Counted from the stretch's first letter, positions 36,950 through 45,061 are shown. The stretch is 64,000 bases of DNA from an uncultured Oscillospiraceae bacterium (GCA_902478785.1 CABSMJ010000011.1:1-64000); one strand, 5' to 3'. A program made the numbers and translations. The notes: a model not told the origin generated them from the letters alone.

Positions 36950-38077
36950 TTATGCGTTCAGGCCTTCCAGAACATCCATCAGCTCGGGGTTGGCCAGAGC
37001 CTCGCGGATCTCATCATACACGCCAGCGGCGTCAATGGCCTCGCGGAAGGAGTCCTTGGTGGCGTCATCCAGCTCGACGATGTTGACGTTGTCAGCCTTG
37101 AACTGATCCAGGATCTGCTGGTTGACCTCGATGTTGCGCTCGCGCTCCCACTGCTCCACGTAATCGCTGACGTAGTCCATGATGGCGCGCTGATTGTCGG
37201 TCAGGCTGTTATACTTTTCCAGGTTGATCATAACAGGCATGGGGGTGTAGTTGTGCTCGCTGAGGACCAGGTAATCCTGAACCTCCATGAAGCCATTGGT
37301 GTCGATCAGGCCCAGGGGGTTCTCCTGGCCTTCCACGGTGCCCTGCTGCAGGGCGGTGTAGACCTCACCGAAGTTCATGGGAGTGGGGTTGGCGCCCAGA
37401 GCCTTCCAGGCGTCCATCTGCAGGGAGTTCTCCATGGTGCGGATCTTCAGGCCCTTCAGGCTGTCCAGACCGGTGACTTCCACGTTGCAGGTCAGGTTAC
37501 GGAAGCCGTTCTCGCACCACATGATGACCTTCATGCCCAGAGCTTCCACGTCCTTGTCGATCTGCTGACCGATCTCGCCGTCCATGACCTCATAGGCGGT
37601 CTCCTGGTCATTGATCATGTACAGGGTGTCGAAAATGCTCATGTTGGGCAGCATGGTGGTCACAGGAGCGGGGGAGGTCAGGCCGATGTCGATCTCGCCG
37701 AACTGCACGTTGGAGATAACGTTCAGGTCATCGCCCAGCTCGTTGTAGGGGTGCCAGTCGATCTTGATGCTGCCGCCAGACAGATCCTCAATCATGAACT
37801 TGAAGAGCTCCTCAGCTTCCGTCATGGTGGTGAAGGAAGCGCCGGAGAAAATAAGGGTCTGCGCCGCGTCGCCGCTGGCATCGGGCAGGCCTGCGGACTC
37901 CGCAGCGGCCAGAGCCTCGTCAACAGCCTCCTGGGAGACCACGGTGGGAGCGCCGGAGTTGGCATCGGAGCTGCTGTCATCCCCACTGTTGGGAGTGGTG
38001 GAGTTGCTGGGGCCGCAGCCAACCAGCAGAGCCATGACCATGGCAAGGGCCAACAAGATACTCAGTAGCTTCTTCAT
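36950..38077 (-). CDS. dctP: TRAP transporter solute-binding lipoprotein
   Basis: A 375-residue extracytoplasmic binding protein. Lipoprotein signal: MKKLLSILLALAMVMALLVGC with lipobox LVGC, then a Ser/Asn-rich tether (about residues 25-45). The DctP fold includes KGLKIRTMEN, with the Arg that binds the substrate carboxylate, and NFGEVYTALQQGTVEGQENPL. The Arg shows the cargo is an organic acid. ATG 38077 is set by AAGGAGG 7 nt upstream. Confidence 0.93.
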   Translation of the reverse strand: MKKLLSILLALAMVMALLVGCGPSNSTTPNSGDDSSSDANSGAPTVVSQEAVDEALAAAESAGLPDASGDAAQTLIFSGASFTTMTEAEELFKFMIEDLSGGSIKIDWHPYNELGDDLNVISNVQFGEIDIGLTSPAPVTTMLPNMSIFDTLYMINDQETAYEVMDGEIGQQIDKDVEALGMKVIMWCENGFRNLTCNVEVTGLDSLKGLKIRTMENSLQMDAWKALGANPTPMNFGEVYTALQQGTVEGQENPLGLIDTNGFMEVQDYLVLSEHNYTPMPVMINLEKYNSLTDNQRAIMDYVSDYVEQWERERNIEVNQQILDQFKADNVNIVELDDATKDSFREAIDAAGVYDEIREALANPELMDVLEGLNA

Positions 38078-38204
38078 TTTCAATCCTCCTTGTAAATTTG
38101 AAACCTCTATAAAAACCGGTGGCCCGGTCTTTATCTCTTTTCAGGATCAGACGGCTGCCGGGAAAGACAACCGTTCGATTTTTCCACTTGGAACTTTTGG
38201 AACT

Positions 38205-38954
38205 TTAAGAGCGCATAAACATGCCGCCGTTGACATCGATGGTGGCACCGTCCACAAAGCTGGACAGATCGCTGGCCAGGAAGTAGATGGCGTTGGCCAC
38301 ATCCTGTGCGGTGCCTAGACGACCCACAGGAATGCCATCGGGCTTGTCGCCCCGCTCCTTGGTCAGCGGGGTCTCGATCAGACCGGGCGCCACGTCGTTG
38401 AAGCGGATGCCGTACTTGGCGGTGCACTGACGGGCATAACCCTTAGTGATAGCCAGGATGCCGCCCTTGGAGGCGCTGTAAGCTACGCTGCCCATCCAGC
38501 CGCCCACCTGGCCGGCCTGAGAGGAGACGCTGACCACAGAACCGCCACCGCTCTTCTCCATGTAGGGGATCACACTCTGGCAGCAGAAGTGAATGCCGCG
38601 CAGGTTGATGTCCAGCATCTTGTCCCAGTGCTCCGGCGTCACTTCAAAGATCGTGTCGCCGCTGAGGATACCAGCAATGTTGACCAGAATATCGATCCGG
38701 CCGAACTTGTCATAGACCTCCTGGAATGCCTTCTTTACGGATTCCAGCTCCATGACATTCATTTCCACCGCGTAGGCCTGACCGCCGGCGGCCTCTACCC
38801 GCTCTACAACGGGCTTGCACTGCTCAGGCTTGATGTCCGCGGGAACCACGATGGCACCGTGAAACGCCAGCGTCTCGCACACCGCAGCTCCGATTCCGCC
38901 GCCACCGCCTGTGACGACGGCAACCCGCCCGGTCAGATCTCCCATGTCCTTCAT
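38205..38954 (-). CDS. SDR-family oxidoreductase
   Basis: A 249-residue short-chain dehydrogenase: TGGGGGIGAAVCE coenzyme motif, NIAG, SVSSQAG catalytic Ser, and YSASKGG with Tyr/Lys. The usual N-x-VAPG appears as NDVAPGLIETPL. It is the first gene of the group with dctPQM and probably performs the first oxidation or reduction of the imported acid. It is distinct from the KduD-like protein at 18.3 kb. GGAGA precedes the ATG. Confidence 0.88.
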   Translation of the reverse strand: MKDMGDLTGRVAVVTGGGGGIGAAVCETLAFHGAIVVPADIKPEQCKPVVERVEAAGGQAYAVEMNVMELESVKKAFQEVYDKFGRIDILVNIAGILSGDTIFEVTPEHWDKMLDINLRGIHFCCQSVIPYMEKSGGGSVVSVSSQAGQVGGWMGSVAYSASKGGILAITKGYARQCTAKYGIRFNDVAPGLIETPLTKERGDKPDGIPVGRLGTAQDVANAIYFLASDLSSFVDGATIDVNGGMFMRS

Positions 38955-39615
38955 GTGCTCTCCATCCTTTCCTACTCGCCCTACCTTTAGGTGCCAAAAG
39001 TTACCTCAAAGGGGCTCATTCTTTTATTTTCCGTAACCCTGACACATCAATGACATAATTTTCGCCATTTTGCACACAAAGATGTGTCTTTTGTGCTTGT
39101 TTCTTGTATTTTATCATGGTCGTTCGTGAAACACAATGATAAAATTGTTTCTTTGAGAAAAGCCTCTGTTTCGCACAGAAAGACAAGTTGTGTTTTGTTC
39201 ATTTTGCCCTGATTTTTTAGTTTAGCACGTGTTTTTTGTTTCCTTTTTGGCAACTATGTTAAAAATCTAACCATTTTATTGACTTTTCTATTTTTTTTTA
39301 AGTGATTTTGTTCTCTCAATATCTACCATACTTTTCATTTCTTCACAGTATCTTTACGATTCATTCCGTCATTTTCTCTATTGTTTTCCCTATATCTATT
39401 GAATATTTCTCCATTTTGTTCGTTTTTCTCGTACTTTTCCCCTTTAACCCTTCTCAGTCCTTTTTTCGCCATTTGCTTCCCGGAAATTTCCCCTCCTTTT
39501 TACCCGCTTTTCATTTCTTTTGTGCGTTTGAATCATTTCTCCCATTTTTCTGTAAAATAGCTGCTCCCATTTCTCCATCAATTTGCAGTCGTGTCACCTG
39601 CCAATACCGTTAAAA
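38955..39615. other. AT-rich intergenic region with inverted repeats
   Basis: About 660 bp. 39240-39600 is very T/C-rich on the plus strand, unlike the 60% G+C surroundings. Nearer the SDR gene are two inverted repeats (listed separately). A 103-codon plus-strand frame at 39302-39613 has no ribosome site and reflects the composition. No gene seen. Confidence 0.55.
39075..39145 (-). promoter_or_regulatory. Probable SDR-dctPQM promoter/operator region
   Basis: Perfect inverted repeat ATTTTATCAT (39108-39117) and ATGATAAAAT (39136-39145) separated by 18 bp; it contains a weak minus-strand promoter TTGTGT-17-TAAAAT. A second repeat, CACAAA-9-TTTGTG (39075-39095), lies just downstream. Suggests regulator binding; which regulator is unknown. 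Confidence 0.5.
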
Positions 39616-39643
39616 AGCCCCCGCCTGTCATCAGGCGGGGGCT
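39616..39643 (-). terminator. Terminator overlapping the end of the 39.6 kb gene
   Basis: Twelve-base-pair stem AGCCCCCGCCTG (39616-39627) with 39632-39643, followed on the minus strand by TTTTTAACGG. The stop codon of the upstream gene (39631-39633) lies at the loop/stem border. Confidence 0.8.
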
Positions 39644-40092
39644 GTGACATCCGTCAGAAGCCGGGTTCCCATCAGGACCAAAATATCCTCTTCATGCAGC
39701 TTCCAATAGCGCTCCGGGAGCGGAATCTCCTGGGGCTCCACCACGCCTCCATCCACCCGCAAAAGCTGGCGCTGGACGCACAGCACCCGCTGCTCGCCGC
39801 CCATGCTGGAAAAGGTCAGGCTGTCCCGCTCCGAAAAGCCATAGCCCACCACCCGCTCTGCCCGAGTCAGCTGCAGCACGGTCTCTCCGCAGTCCCCGGG
39901 CACCAGCAGCGTGCCGCAGGCACACACCAGCCCCCGCTGCTCCAGCGCCCGACAGCCGCCGGCGGTCAGCGCCAGCAGATCCCAGCGCCGGGTGGCCACC
40001 GTCTCTGGGCTGCGGGGATCGATCCACACAACGCCTGTCAAACCGCCTACGGAGAACAGCTCCGCAGCACCTAAAAATCCCGCCTGTGTCAT
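39631..40092 (-). CDS. Hypothetical protein
   Basis: A 153-residue soluble protein that I do not recognise. It has no signal peptide, membrane helix or cofactor motif. A central stretch carries two Cys (LVCACGTLLVPGDCG), and the C-terminal half alternates charged and hydrophobic residues as in a beta-rich fold. GAGGTGAGG precedes the ATG. Single gene with its own terminator; codon use is normal for the window, so I consider it real. Confidence 0.65.
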   Translation of the reverse strand: MTQAGFLGAAELFSVGGLTGVVWIDPRSPETVATRRWDLLALTAGGCRALEQRGLVCACGTLLVPGDCGETVLQLTRAERVVGYGFSERDSLTFSSMGGEQRVLCVQRQLLRVDGGVVEPQEIPLPERYWKLHEEDILVLMGTRLLTDVTAPA

Positions 40093-40202
40093 CTCCTCAC
40101 CTCACAAGGCAGTTTTTGCCTCGGCGGAGAAATTATACGCGATTGCGCTTTCGCTTCCCAAAGGAATGTGGTATACTGACTTTGAATTTTGGGAGGTGAG
40201 GA

Positions 40203-40763
40203 ATGTTGCGACCTTTGGCCCATTTGAAAACCATCAATCACCATCGCTGGCTGGTGTGCAAATACTGCTTCCGGGTGGGGCTGTACTGGCAGGGACTGAC
40301 CCATGACCTGTCCAAATACTCCCCCAAGGAATTTTTGGTGGGCGCCAAGTATTATACCGGCACCCACAGCCCCAACGACGGAGAGCGGCGGGACAAGGGC
40401 TACAGCTCCTCCTGGCTTCACCACAAGGGGCGCAACAAGCACCACTTCGAGTACTGGACGGATTACAGCCCTGTGCGGGGCGTGGGCGTCACCAGCGTGA
40501 AGATGCCGGTGCGGTATGTGGCGGAGATGTTCTGCGACCGGCTGGCCGCCTGCCATACCTATCACAAGGAGGCCTACACCGACAGTGACCCCTACGACTA
40601 CTTTCAGCGCTCCCGGCACTTGGCGGGGATGCACGAGGAGACTGCCGCGCTGCTGGAGGGAATGCTGCGGGTGCTCAAGGATCAGGGGGAGGACGCCGCC
40701 TTCGCCTATGTGCGCAAGCTGGTGCAGGAGGACCGGGCCGCAAGACAGCGGGCTGCAGAATAG
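40203..40763 (+). CDS. DUF5662 family protein
   Basis: A 186-residue His-rich cytosolic protein of the DUF5662 family. TINHHRWLVCKYCFRVGLYWQGLTHDLSKYSPKEF is characteristic (read here as HHRWLV, then THDLSKYSP), and HDLSK with HHKGRNKHHFEYW resembles an HD-type metal site. Function of the family is unknown; a metal-dependent hydrolase is a possibility. GGGAGGTGAGG precedes the ATG and a TATACT -10 box is at 40172-40177. Confidence 0.78.
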   Translation: MLRPLAHLKTINHHRWLVCKYCFRVGLYWQGLTHDLSKYSPKEFLVGAKYYTGTHSPNDGERRDKGYSSSWLHHKGRNKHHFEYWTDYSPVRGVGVTSVKMPVRYVAEMFCDRLAACHTYHKEAYTDSDPYDYFQRSRHLAGMHEETAALLEGMLRVLKDQGEDAAFAYVRKLVQEDRAARQRAAE

Positions 40764-40795
40764 ACCGGACCTTCCACAAAAACCACGGACACATA

Positions 40796-40830
40796 AAAAA
40801 GACCGTACTGCAAAGCAGTACGGTCTTTTT
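40796..40830. terminator. Bidirectional terminator
   Basis: Sixteen-base-pair stem AAAAAGACCGTACTGC (40796-40811) with 40815-40830, between the converging DUF5662 gene and nfnB. Confidence 0.9.
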
Positions 40831-40849
40831 CCATTTGGCGATATGTATC

Positions 40850-42235
40850 TTACTTGGCGGAGAGCTTCTCGTCGATGGCCTTGGCAGCGGTCTTGCCGGC
40901 GCCCATGGCCAGAATGACGGTAGCAGCGCCGGTGACGGCGTCACCGCCGGCGTACACGTTCTCGCGGGAGGTCAGACCATCCTCGTTAACGATGATGCCG
41001 CCCTTCTTGTTGATCTCCAGGCCCTTGGTGGTGGACTTAATCAGGGGGTTGGGGCTGGTGCCCAGAGCCATGATGACGCAGTCCACATCCAGGGTGAACT
41101 CACTGCCGGGGATCTCCACAGGACGACGACGGCCGGAGGCATCGGGCTCGCCCAGCTCCATGCGGATGCAGGTCATGCCGCAGACGTCACCCTTGTCATC
41201 ACCCTTGATCTCCACAGGATTGGTCAGCAGGTCAAAGACGATACCCTCTTCCTCGGCATGCTCCACCTCTTCGCGACGGGCAGGCAGCTCCTCCTTGCCG
41301 CGGCGATAGACGATGTGCACATCGGCGCCCAGACGCTTGGCGCAACGGGCAGCGTCCATAGCCACGTTGCCGCCGCCCACCACGGCCACGCGCTTGCCGT
41401 GCTGGATGGGGGTGGAGGAATCGGGCTTGTAGGCCTTCATCAGGTTGATCCGGGTCAGGAACTCGTTGGCGGAATACACGCCGCACAGGTTCTCGCCGGG
41501 GATGTGCATGAACATAGGCAGACCAGCGCCGGAGCCGATGAACACAGCCTCAAAGCCATACTCCTCCAGCAGCTCGTCGATAGACAGAACACGGCCGATG
41601 ACCATGTCGGTCTCCACCTTCACGCCCAGAGCCTTCAGGCCGTCCACTTCCTTCTGGACAATGGCCTTGGGCAGACGGAACTCGGGGATGCCGTAAACCA
41701 GCACGCCGCCGGCCAGGTGCAGAGCCTCGAACACGGTGACCTCATATCCCTTGCGGGCCAGGTCGCCGGCGCAGGTCAGACCGGCAGGGCCGGAACCGAT
41801 GATGGCCACCTTGTGGCCGTTGGAGGCAGGCTTGACAGGAGCCTCGGTGCAGTTGGCATTGTGCCAGTCAGCCACGAAGCGCTCCAGACGGCCGATACCC
41901 ACGGGCTCACCCTTCACGCCGCGGACGCAGTACTTCTCGCACTGGTTCTCCTGGGGGCAGACACGGCCGCAGACAGCGGGCAGGGCGCTGGTGTTGGAGA
42001 TAATCTGATAGGCCTCCTCAAACTCACCGGCAGCCACCTTCTCGATGAAATCGGGGATGTGGACCATGACCGGGCAGCCCTGCATGCAGGGCTTGTTCTT
42101 GCAGTGGAGGCAGCGCTGAGCCTCGTCCAGGGCCTGCTCCTTGGTGTAGCCCAGGGCGACCTCATTGAAGTTTTTATTCCGTACATCCGGCTCCTGAGAG
42201 GGCATCGGATTCTTCTTCAAAGACATGTTAGCCAT
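40850..42235 (-). CDS. nfnB: NADH-dependent ferredoxin:NADP+ oxidoreductase, NfnB (GltD-like) subunit
   Basis: A 461-residue flavoprotein of the glutamate-synthase small-subunit type. Two N-terminal [4Fe-4S] cysteine sets are present: CLHCKNKPCMQGCP and CGRVCPQENQCEKYC. FAD motif GSGPAGLTCAGDLARKG and NADPH motif VVGGGNVAMDAARCAKRLGAD follow. Because it is paired with an NfnA-type subunit 2 nt upstream and no GltB is nearby, it belongs to the electron-bifurcating transhydrogenase rather than to glutamate synthase. The complex couples NADH and reduced ferredoxin oxidation to NADP+ reduction, or the reverse. Confidence 0.92.
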   Translation of the reverse strand: MANMSLKKNPMPSQEPDVRNKNFNEVALGYTKEQALDEAQRCLHCKNKPCMQGCPVMVHIPDFIEKVAAGEFEEAYQIISNTSALPAVCGRVCPQENQCEKYCVRGVKGEPVGIGRLERFVADWHNANCTEAPVKPASNGHKVAIIGSGPAGLTCAGDLARKGYEVTVFEALHLAGGVLVYGIPEFRLPKAIVQKEVDGLKALGVKVETDMVIGRVLSIDELLEEYGFEAVFIGSGAGLPMFMHIPGENLCGVYSANEFLTRINLMKAYKPDSSTPIQHGKRVAVVGGGNVAMDAARCAKRLGADVHIVYRRGKEELPARREEVEHAEEEGIVFDLLTNPVEIKGDDKGDVCGMTCIRMELGEPDASGRRRPVEIPGSEFTLDVDCVIMALGTSPNPLIKSTTKGLEINKKGGIIVNEDGLTSRENVYAGGDAVTGAATVILAMGAGKTAAKAIDEKLSAK

Positions 42236-42237
42236 CG

Positions 42238-43080
42238 TTATTTGACCTCCTGTTTGAACAGATTGCAGGTTTCCTCATGGGCGTGGCGCTCGAACTCCTT
42301 GTACATGCCGCCGCGCTTCACAGCCAGATCCCAGTCCACCTGATGACCGTCGAAATCGGGGCCGTCCACACAGGCAAACTTGGTCTCGCCGCCCACGCTG
42401 ATCCGGCAGCCGCCGCACATGCCGGTGCCGTCGATCATAATGGGGCTCATGGAAACCACCGTCTTGAGGCCATAGGGCTTGGTGGTCAGAGAGACAAACT
42501 TCATCATCATCATGGGGCCGATGGCAAAGACCTCATCATAGGTATTGCCGGCCTCGATGAGGGCCTTCAGAGCATCGGTGACCAGACCCTTCTCGCCGTA
42601 GCTGCCGTCGTCGGTCATGACCTTGAGCACATCGCTGGCGGCGCGGAAGTCGTCCTCCAGGATAACCAGGTCCTTGTTCTTGAAGCCGATGATGGCATGG
42701 ACCTCGGCGCCGGCGTCATGGAAGGCCTTGGTAACGGGATAGGCGATGGCGCAGCCCACGCCGCCGCCGACCACGCAGACCTTCTTGCGGCCCTCGATCT
42801 CGGTGGCCTTGCCCAGAGGACCCACAAAGTCCTGCAGGAAGTCGCCCTCCATCTTGTGGTTGAGCTTCTCGGTGGTGGCACCCACGATCTGGAAGATGAT
42901 GGTGACGGTGCCCTTTTCGGGGTCAGCATGGTAGATGGTCAGAGGGATCCGCTCACCGTCTTCATCCACACGCAGGATGATGAACTGGCCGGGCTTGGCC
43001 TTCTTTGCGATCAGGGGAGCCTCGATTTCCAGCAGAGTCACTGTCGGTCTCAGTGCCTCTCTTCTCACGATGCGATACAT
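42238..43080 (-). CDS. nfnA: NADH-dependent ferredoxin:NADP+ oxidoreductase, NfnA subunit
   Basis: A 280-residue ferredoxin-reductase-like flavoprotein, same family as PyrK and sulfide dehydrogenase beta. FAD domain motif RIPLTIYHAD, NAD domain VCVVGGGVGCAIAYPVTKAF, and a [2Fe-2S] site DGTGMCGGCRISVGGETKFACVDGPDFDGH near residues 215-245 (motif C-x2-C-x11-C). It holds the NADH site of the bifurcating complex. First gene of the nfnAB operon. Confidence 0.92.
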   Translation of the reverse strand: MYRIVRREALRPTVTLLEIEAPLIAKKAKPGQFIILRVDEDGERIPLTIYHADPEKGTVTIIFQIVGATTEKLNHKMEGDFLQDFVGPLGKATEIEGRKKVCVVGGGVGCAIAYPVTKAFHDAGAEVHAIIGFKNKDLVILEDDFRAASDVLKVMTDDGSYGEKGLVTDALKALIEAGNTYDEVFAIGPMMMMKFVSLTTKPYGLKTVVSMSPIMIDGTGMCGGCRISVGGETKFACVDGPDFDGHQVDWDLAVKRGGMYKEFERHAHEETCNLFKQEVK

Positions 43081-43154
43081 ACCTTTTCCTTCTTTCCCTC
43101 AAAAAATCGGTGTTTTTGGCGCGTGGCCCACTCCAGAGGTCATCCCGCCGGGTA

Positions 43155-43172
43155 TTGCCAAACAATTAACAA
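43155..43172 (-). promoter_or_regulatory. Rex-like operator in the nfnAB leader
   Basis: Minus strand TTGTTAATTGTTTGGCAA, two mismatches to the Rex consensus TTGTTAA-N4-TTAACAA. It lies just past the predicted transcript start, where a redox repressor would block nfnAB when NADH is low. Confidence 0.55.
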
Positions 43173-43185
43173 GCCACACAGCTAT

Positions 43186-43214
43186 ATATTAGCACGGTGC
43201 CGGAATTCCGTCAA
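43186..43214 (-). promoter_or_regulatory. nfnAB promoter
   Basis: Minus strand TTGACG (43209-43214), 17 bp, TAATAT (43186-43191). Confidence 0.75.
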
Positions 43215-43330
43215 ATGATTTTCGTTGGCTTTTCGCCGGAATTTCCCAATGATTTTTGTCACTTTCGTTCTATTTACAGGAAGGCTCCCCTCCCGTGCTT
43301 CTTTTCCCGGAAGCAACAGGCGGCCAGACC

Positions 43331-43996
43331 TCAAAACTCCGCACAGTGAAGCGTGACCCGGCGGCCGTCCACCTCCACGCGGCCCTCCTCCCGCAGGTGC
43401 TTGAGCTCTCGCATCATGGCGCTGCGGTCGGTGCTGATATACTCCGCCAGGGCGCTGAGGGAAAAGGGCAGGGTAAATGTCCCGCCGCTGTGGGAGCTTT
43501 GCAGGGAGAAATAGGCCAGGAGCTTGTCCCGAATGGAGCGCTGGCTGAGCACCTCCACCCGCTCCCCCAGGGCCAGGGCCTTGTGGGCGATCAGGCGCAG
43601 CATGTTCTGGACCAGGACGCTGTGGTGGTCGCAGGCCTTCTCACAGCGCTTGGTGATGTGCTCATAGTCGATGAACAGCACCCGGCAGCTCTTGCGGCAC
43701 ACCACCATCAGGCTGTCGCCGCCCACACCGGAAAAGGCGATGGTCTCACCGAACACACCGCCCGGGTCCAGCACCTCCAGAATGGTGCTGTTTCCGTCGG
43801 CGTCGATGCGCAGCAGCGCCGCGCTGCCCTCCTCCACGATGCCCACGGCCTGACTACCCTCGCCGAAGCTGAGGATGATCTCGCCGTTTTGATAGGTCTT
43901 GGTCCTGGCGTGGAAACAGTCCACCATGGCCAGGTAACTCTCGTAGCTGATTCCCTCAAAAATAGGACTTTTGGCAAGTTCCTCCCGCGTCATCAT
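43331..43996 (-). CDS. Crp/Fnr-family transcriptional regulator
   Basis: A 221-residue regulator. Residues about 10-125 form the cyclic-nucleotide-binding-like beta barrel (GEIILSFGEGSQAVGIVEEGSAALLR, then LDPGGVFGETIAFSG), followed by the dimer helix and a C-terminal winged helix (LSALAEYISTDRSAMMRELKHLREEG). No N-terminal Cys cluster of Fnr is present, so it is not an iron-sulfur oxygen sensor; its ligand is unknown. Divergent from the gene at 44157, with a palindrome between them. Confidence 0.88.
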   Translation of the reverse strand: MMTREELAKSPIFEGISYESYLAMVDCFHARTKTYQNGEIILSFGEGSQAVGIVEEGSAALLRIDADGNSTILEVLDPGGVFGETIAFSGVGGDSLMVVCRKSCRVLFIDYEHITKRCEKACDHHSVLVQNMLRLIAHKALALGERVEVLSQRSIRDKLLAYFSLQSSHSGGTFTLPFSLSALAEYISTDRSAMMRELKHLREEGRVEVDGRRVTLHCAEF

Positions 43997-44028
43997 GCTC
44001 CATCCGCTCCCTTCGGATTTTTCTCAAC

Positions 44029-44044
44029 TGTTGCAGCGGCAACA
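44029..44044. promoter_or_regulatory. Palindrome in the Crp/Fnr divergent region
   Basis: TGTTGC-N4-GCAACA, 33 bp before the regulator start codon; shape fits a Crp/Fnr-family dimer site. A second inverted repeat, TGTCCCC-TCCT-GGGGACA (44112-44129), lies in the leader of the rightward gene. Confidence 0.5.
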
Positions 44045-44156
44045 TACTTTTCCCAGAAGTACATGATATACTATTCCCGTCCAAAAGTAAACCACAAGAT
44101 ATTGTGTCCCTTGTCCCCTCCTGGGGACAGGATAGGCTCGGAAAGGAGACTTTTTT

Positions 44157-44417
44157 ATGCAGGTACAAGTCACAGGTGGTCAAATCAGTCCTCAGGAAGT
44201 AGAGGCCTACAAGCAGCGCGCTGCAGAGAAGTATCCCCACGCTGATGTGGAGGCGCTGGACATCCATGTGGATGGGGAGTATGTGGATCTGACCTATCAT
44301 CTGGCCCCTCAGCCCTTCACCCGGATTCGCCGCATCACCGGATATCTGGTGGGCGATATGAGCCGCTGGAACAACGCCAAACGGGCCGAGGCACAGGACC
44401 GGGTCAAGCATATCTGA
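44157..44417 (+). CDS. Small protein resembling the C terminus of anaerobic ribonucleotide reductase
   Basis: An 86-residue protein. The C-terminal half, TRIRRITGYLVGDMSRWNNAKRAEAQDRVKH, resembles the GYL-x-(D/S)R-N-x-(G)K-E segment near the C terminus of NrdD, but the glycyl-radical Gly motif and zinc cysteines are absent. Stand-alone versions of this segment are common in Clostridia and are annotated as NrdD-like; their role is not known to me. GGAAAGGAG precedes the ATG. Confidence 0.7.
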   Translation: MQVQVTGGQISPQEVEAYKQRAAEKYPHADVEALDIHVDGEYVDLTYHLAPQPFTRIRRITGYLVGDMSRWNNAKRAEAQDRVKHI

Positions 44418-44553
44418 GTTTCCGTCAAGATTCCGCAAAATTTCTCCAGCGTTATTTCCACTTTATTCATACATTCCCCTGTTCCTTCCTGTATACTATT
44501 GGTAGAGGGGCATGCTCCTCATCCCATCCCATGGAAGGAAAGAGGTATGCGCT

Positions 44554-45003
44554 TTGAATATCGCCTATTTTCTCATCCCCAAAAGCAAAGTCGCCTTTCT
44601 CTATGACGACTTCACCTTTCGGCAGGGGCTGGAAAAGATGCGGCATCACGGCTACACTGCCATTCCCGTCATTTCCCGCAGCGGTCAGTATGTGGGCACC
44701 GTCAGCGAAGGGGATTTCCTCTGGCACCTGCTGCAAAACGTGCAGGACGACACCCAGGTGCTAACCATAAAAGAAGTGGAGACCCTTCAGGTCCGGGACA
44801 TTCTGGGTGCTGACAAATACCCCTGTGTCCACATTACCGTCTCCATGGACGATCTTCTGACCTCAGCTATGAATCAGAATTTCATCCCCGTCATCGACGA
44901 TCTGGGCAACTTCATCGGCATCGTCACCCGAAAAGACATCATCCGCTATTTCTCCGAAAAAGGAAAGGGCCAGGCATCCCTGCCCCTGGTGCGGAGAGCC
45001 TGA
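44554..45003 (+). CDS. CBS-domain protein
   Basis: A 149-residue protein that is essentially one CBS pair. First CBS: FRQGLEKMRHHGYTAIPVISRSGQYVGTVSEGDFLWHL; second: VSMDDLLTSAMNQNFIPVIDDLGNFIGIVTRKDIIRYF (both described here by segments, Bateman module about 15-140). CBS pairs sense adenine nucleotides. TTG 44554 is chosen because AGAGG is 8 nt upstream and it gives the family's usual N terminus (NIAYFLIPKSKV); an in-frame ATG at 44512 has a poorly spaced site. Confidence 0.82.
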   Translation: MNIAYFLIPKSKVAFLYDDFTFRQGLEKMRHHGYTAIPVISRSGQYVGTVSEGDFLWHLLQNVQDDTQVLTIKEVETLQVRDILGADKYPCVHITVSMDDLLTSAMNQNFIPVIDDLGNFIGIVTRKDIIRYFSEKGKGQASLPLVRRA

Positions 45004-45023
45004 AAAACACCGTTTTCTTACAT

Positions 45024-45057
45024 AAAAGCGTCCGGCCCCAAAGGGCCGGACGCTTTT
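45024..45057. terminator. Bidirectional terminator
   Basis: Fifteen-base-pair stem AAAAGCGTCCGGCCC (45024-45038) with 45043-45057, between the CBS gene and tsaD. Confidence 0.9.
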
Positions 45058-45061
45058 TCTC

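Noticed and set aside
39302..39613. A 103-codon Phe-rich hydrophobic frame, possibly a membrane peptide
   Set aside because: It only mirrors the T/C-rich composition, has no ribosome site and no promoter.
40850..43080. Annotation of the pair as glutamate synthase small subunit plus dihydroorotate dehydrogenase electron-transfer subunit
   Set aside because: The two genes are adjacent with no gltB or pyrD, and both carry the cluster sets expected of NfnAB.
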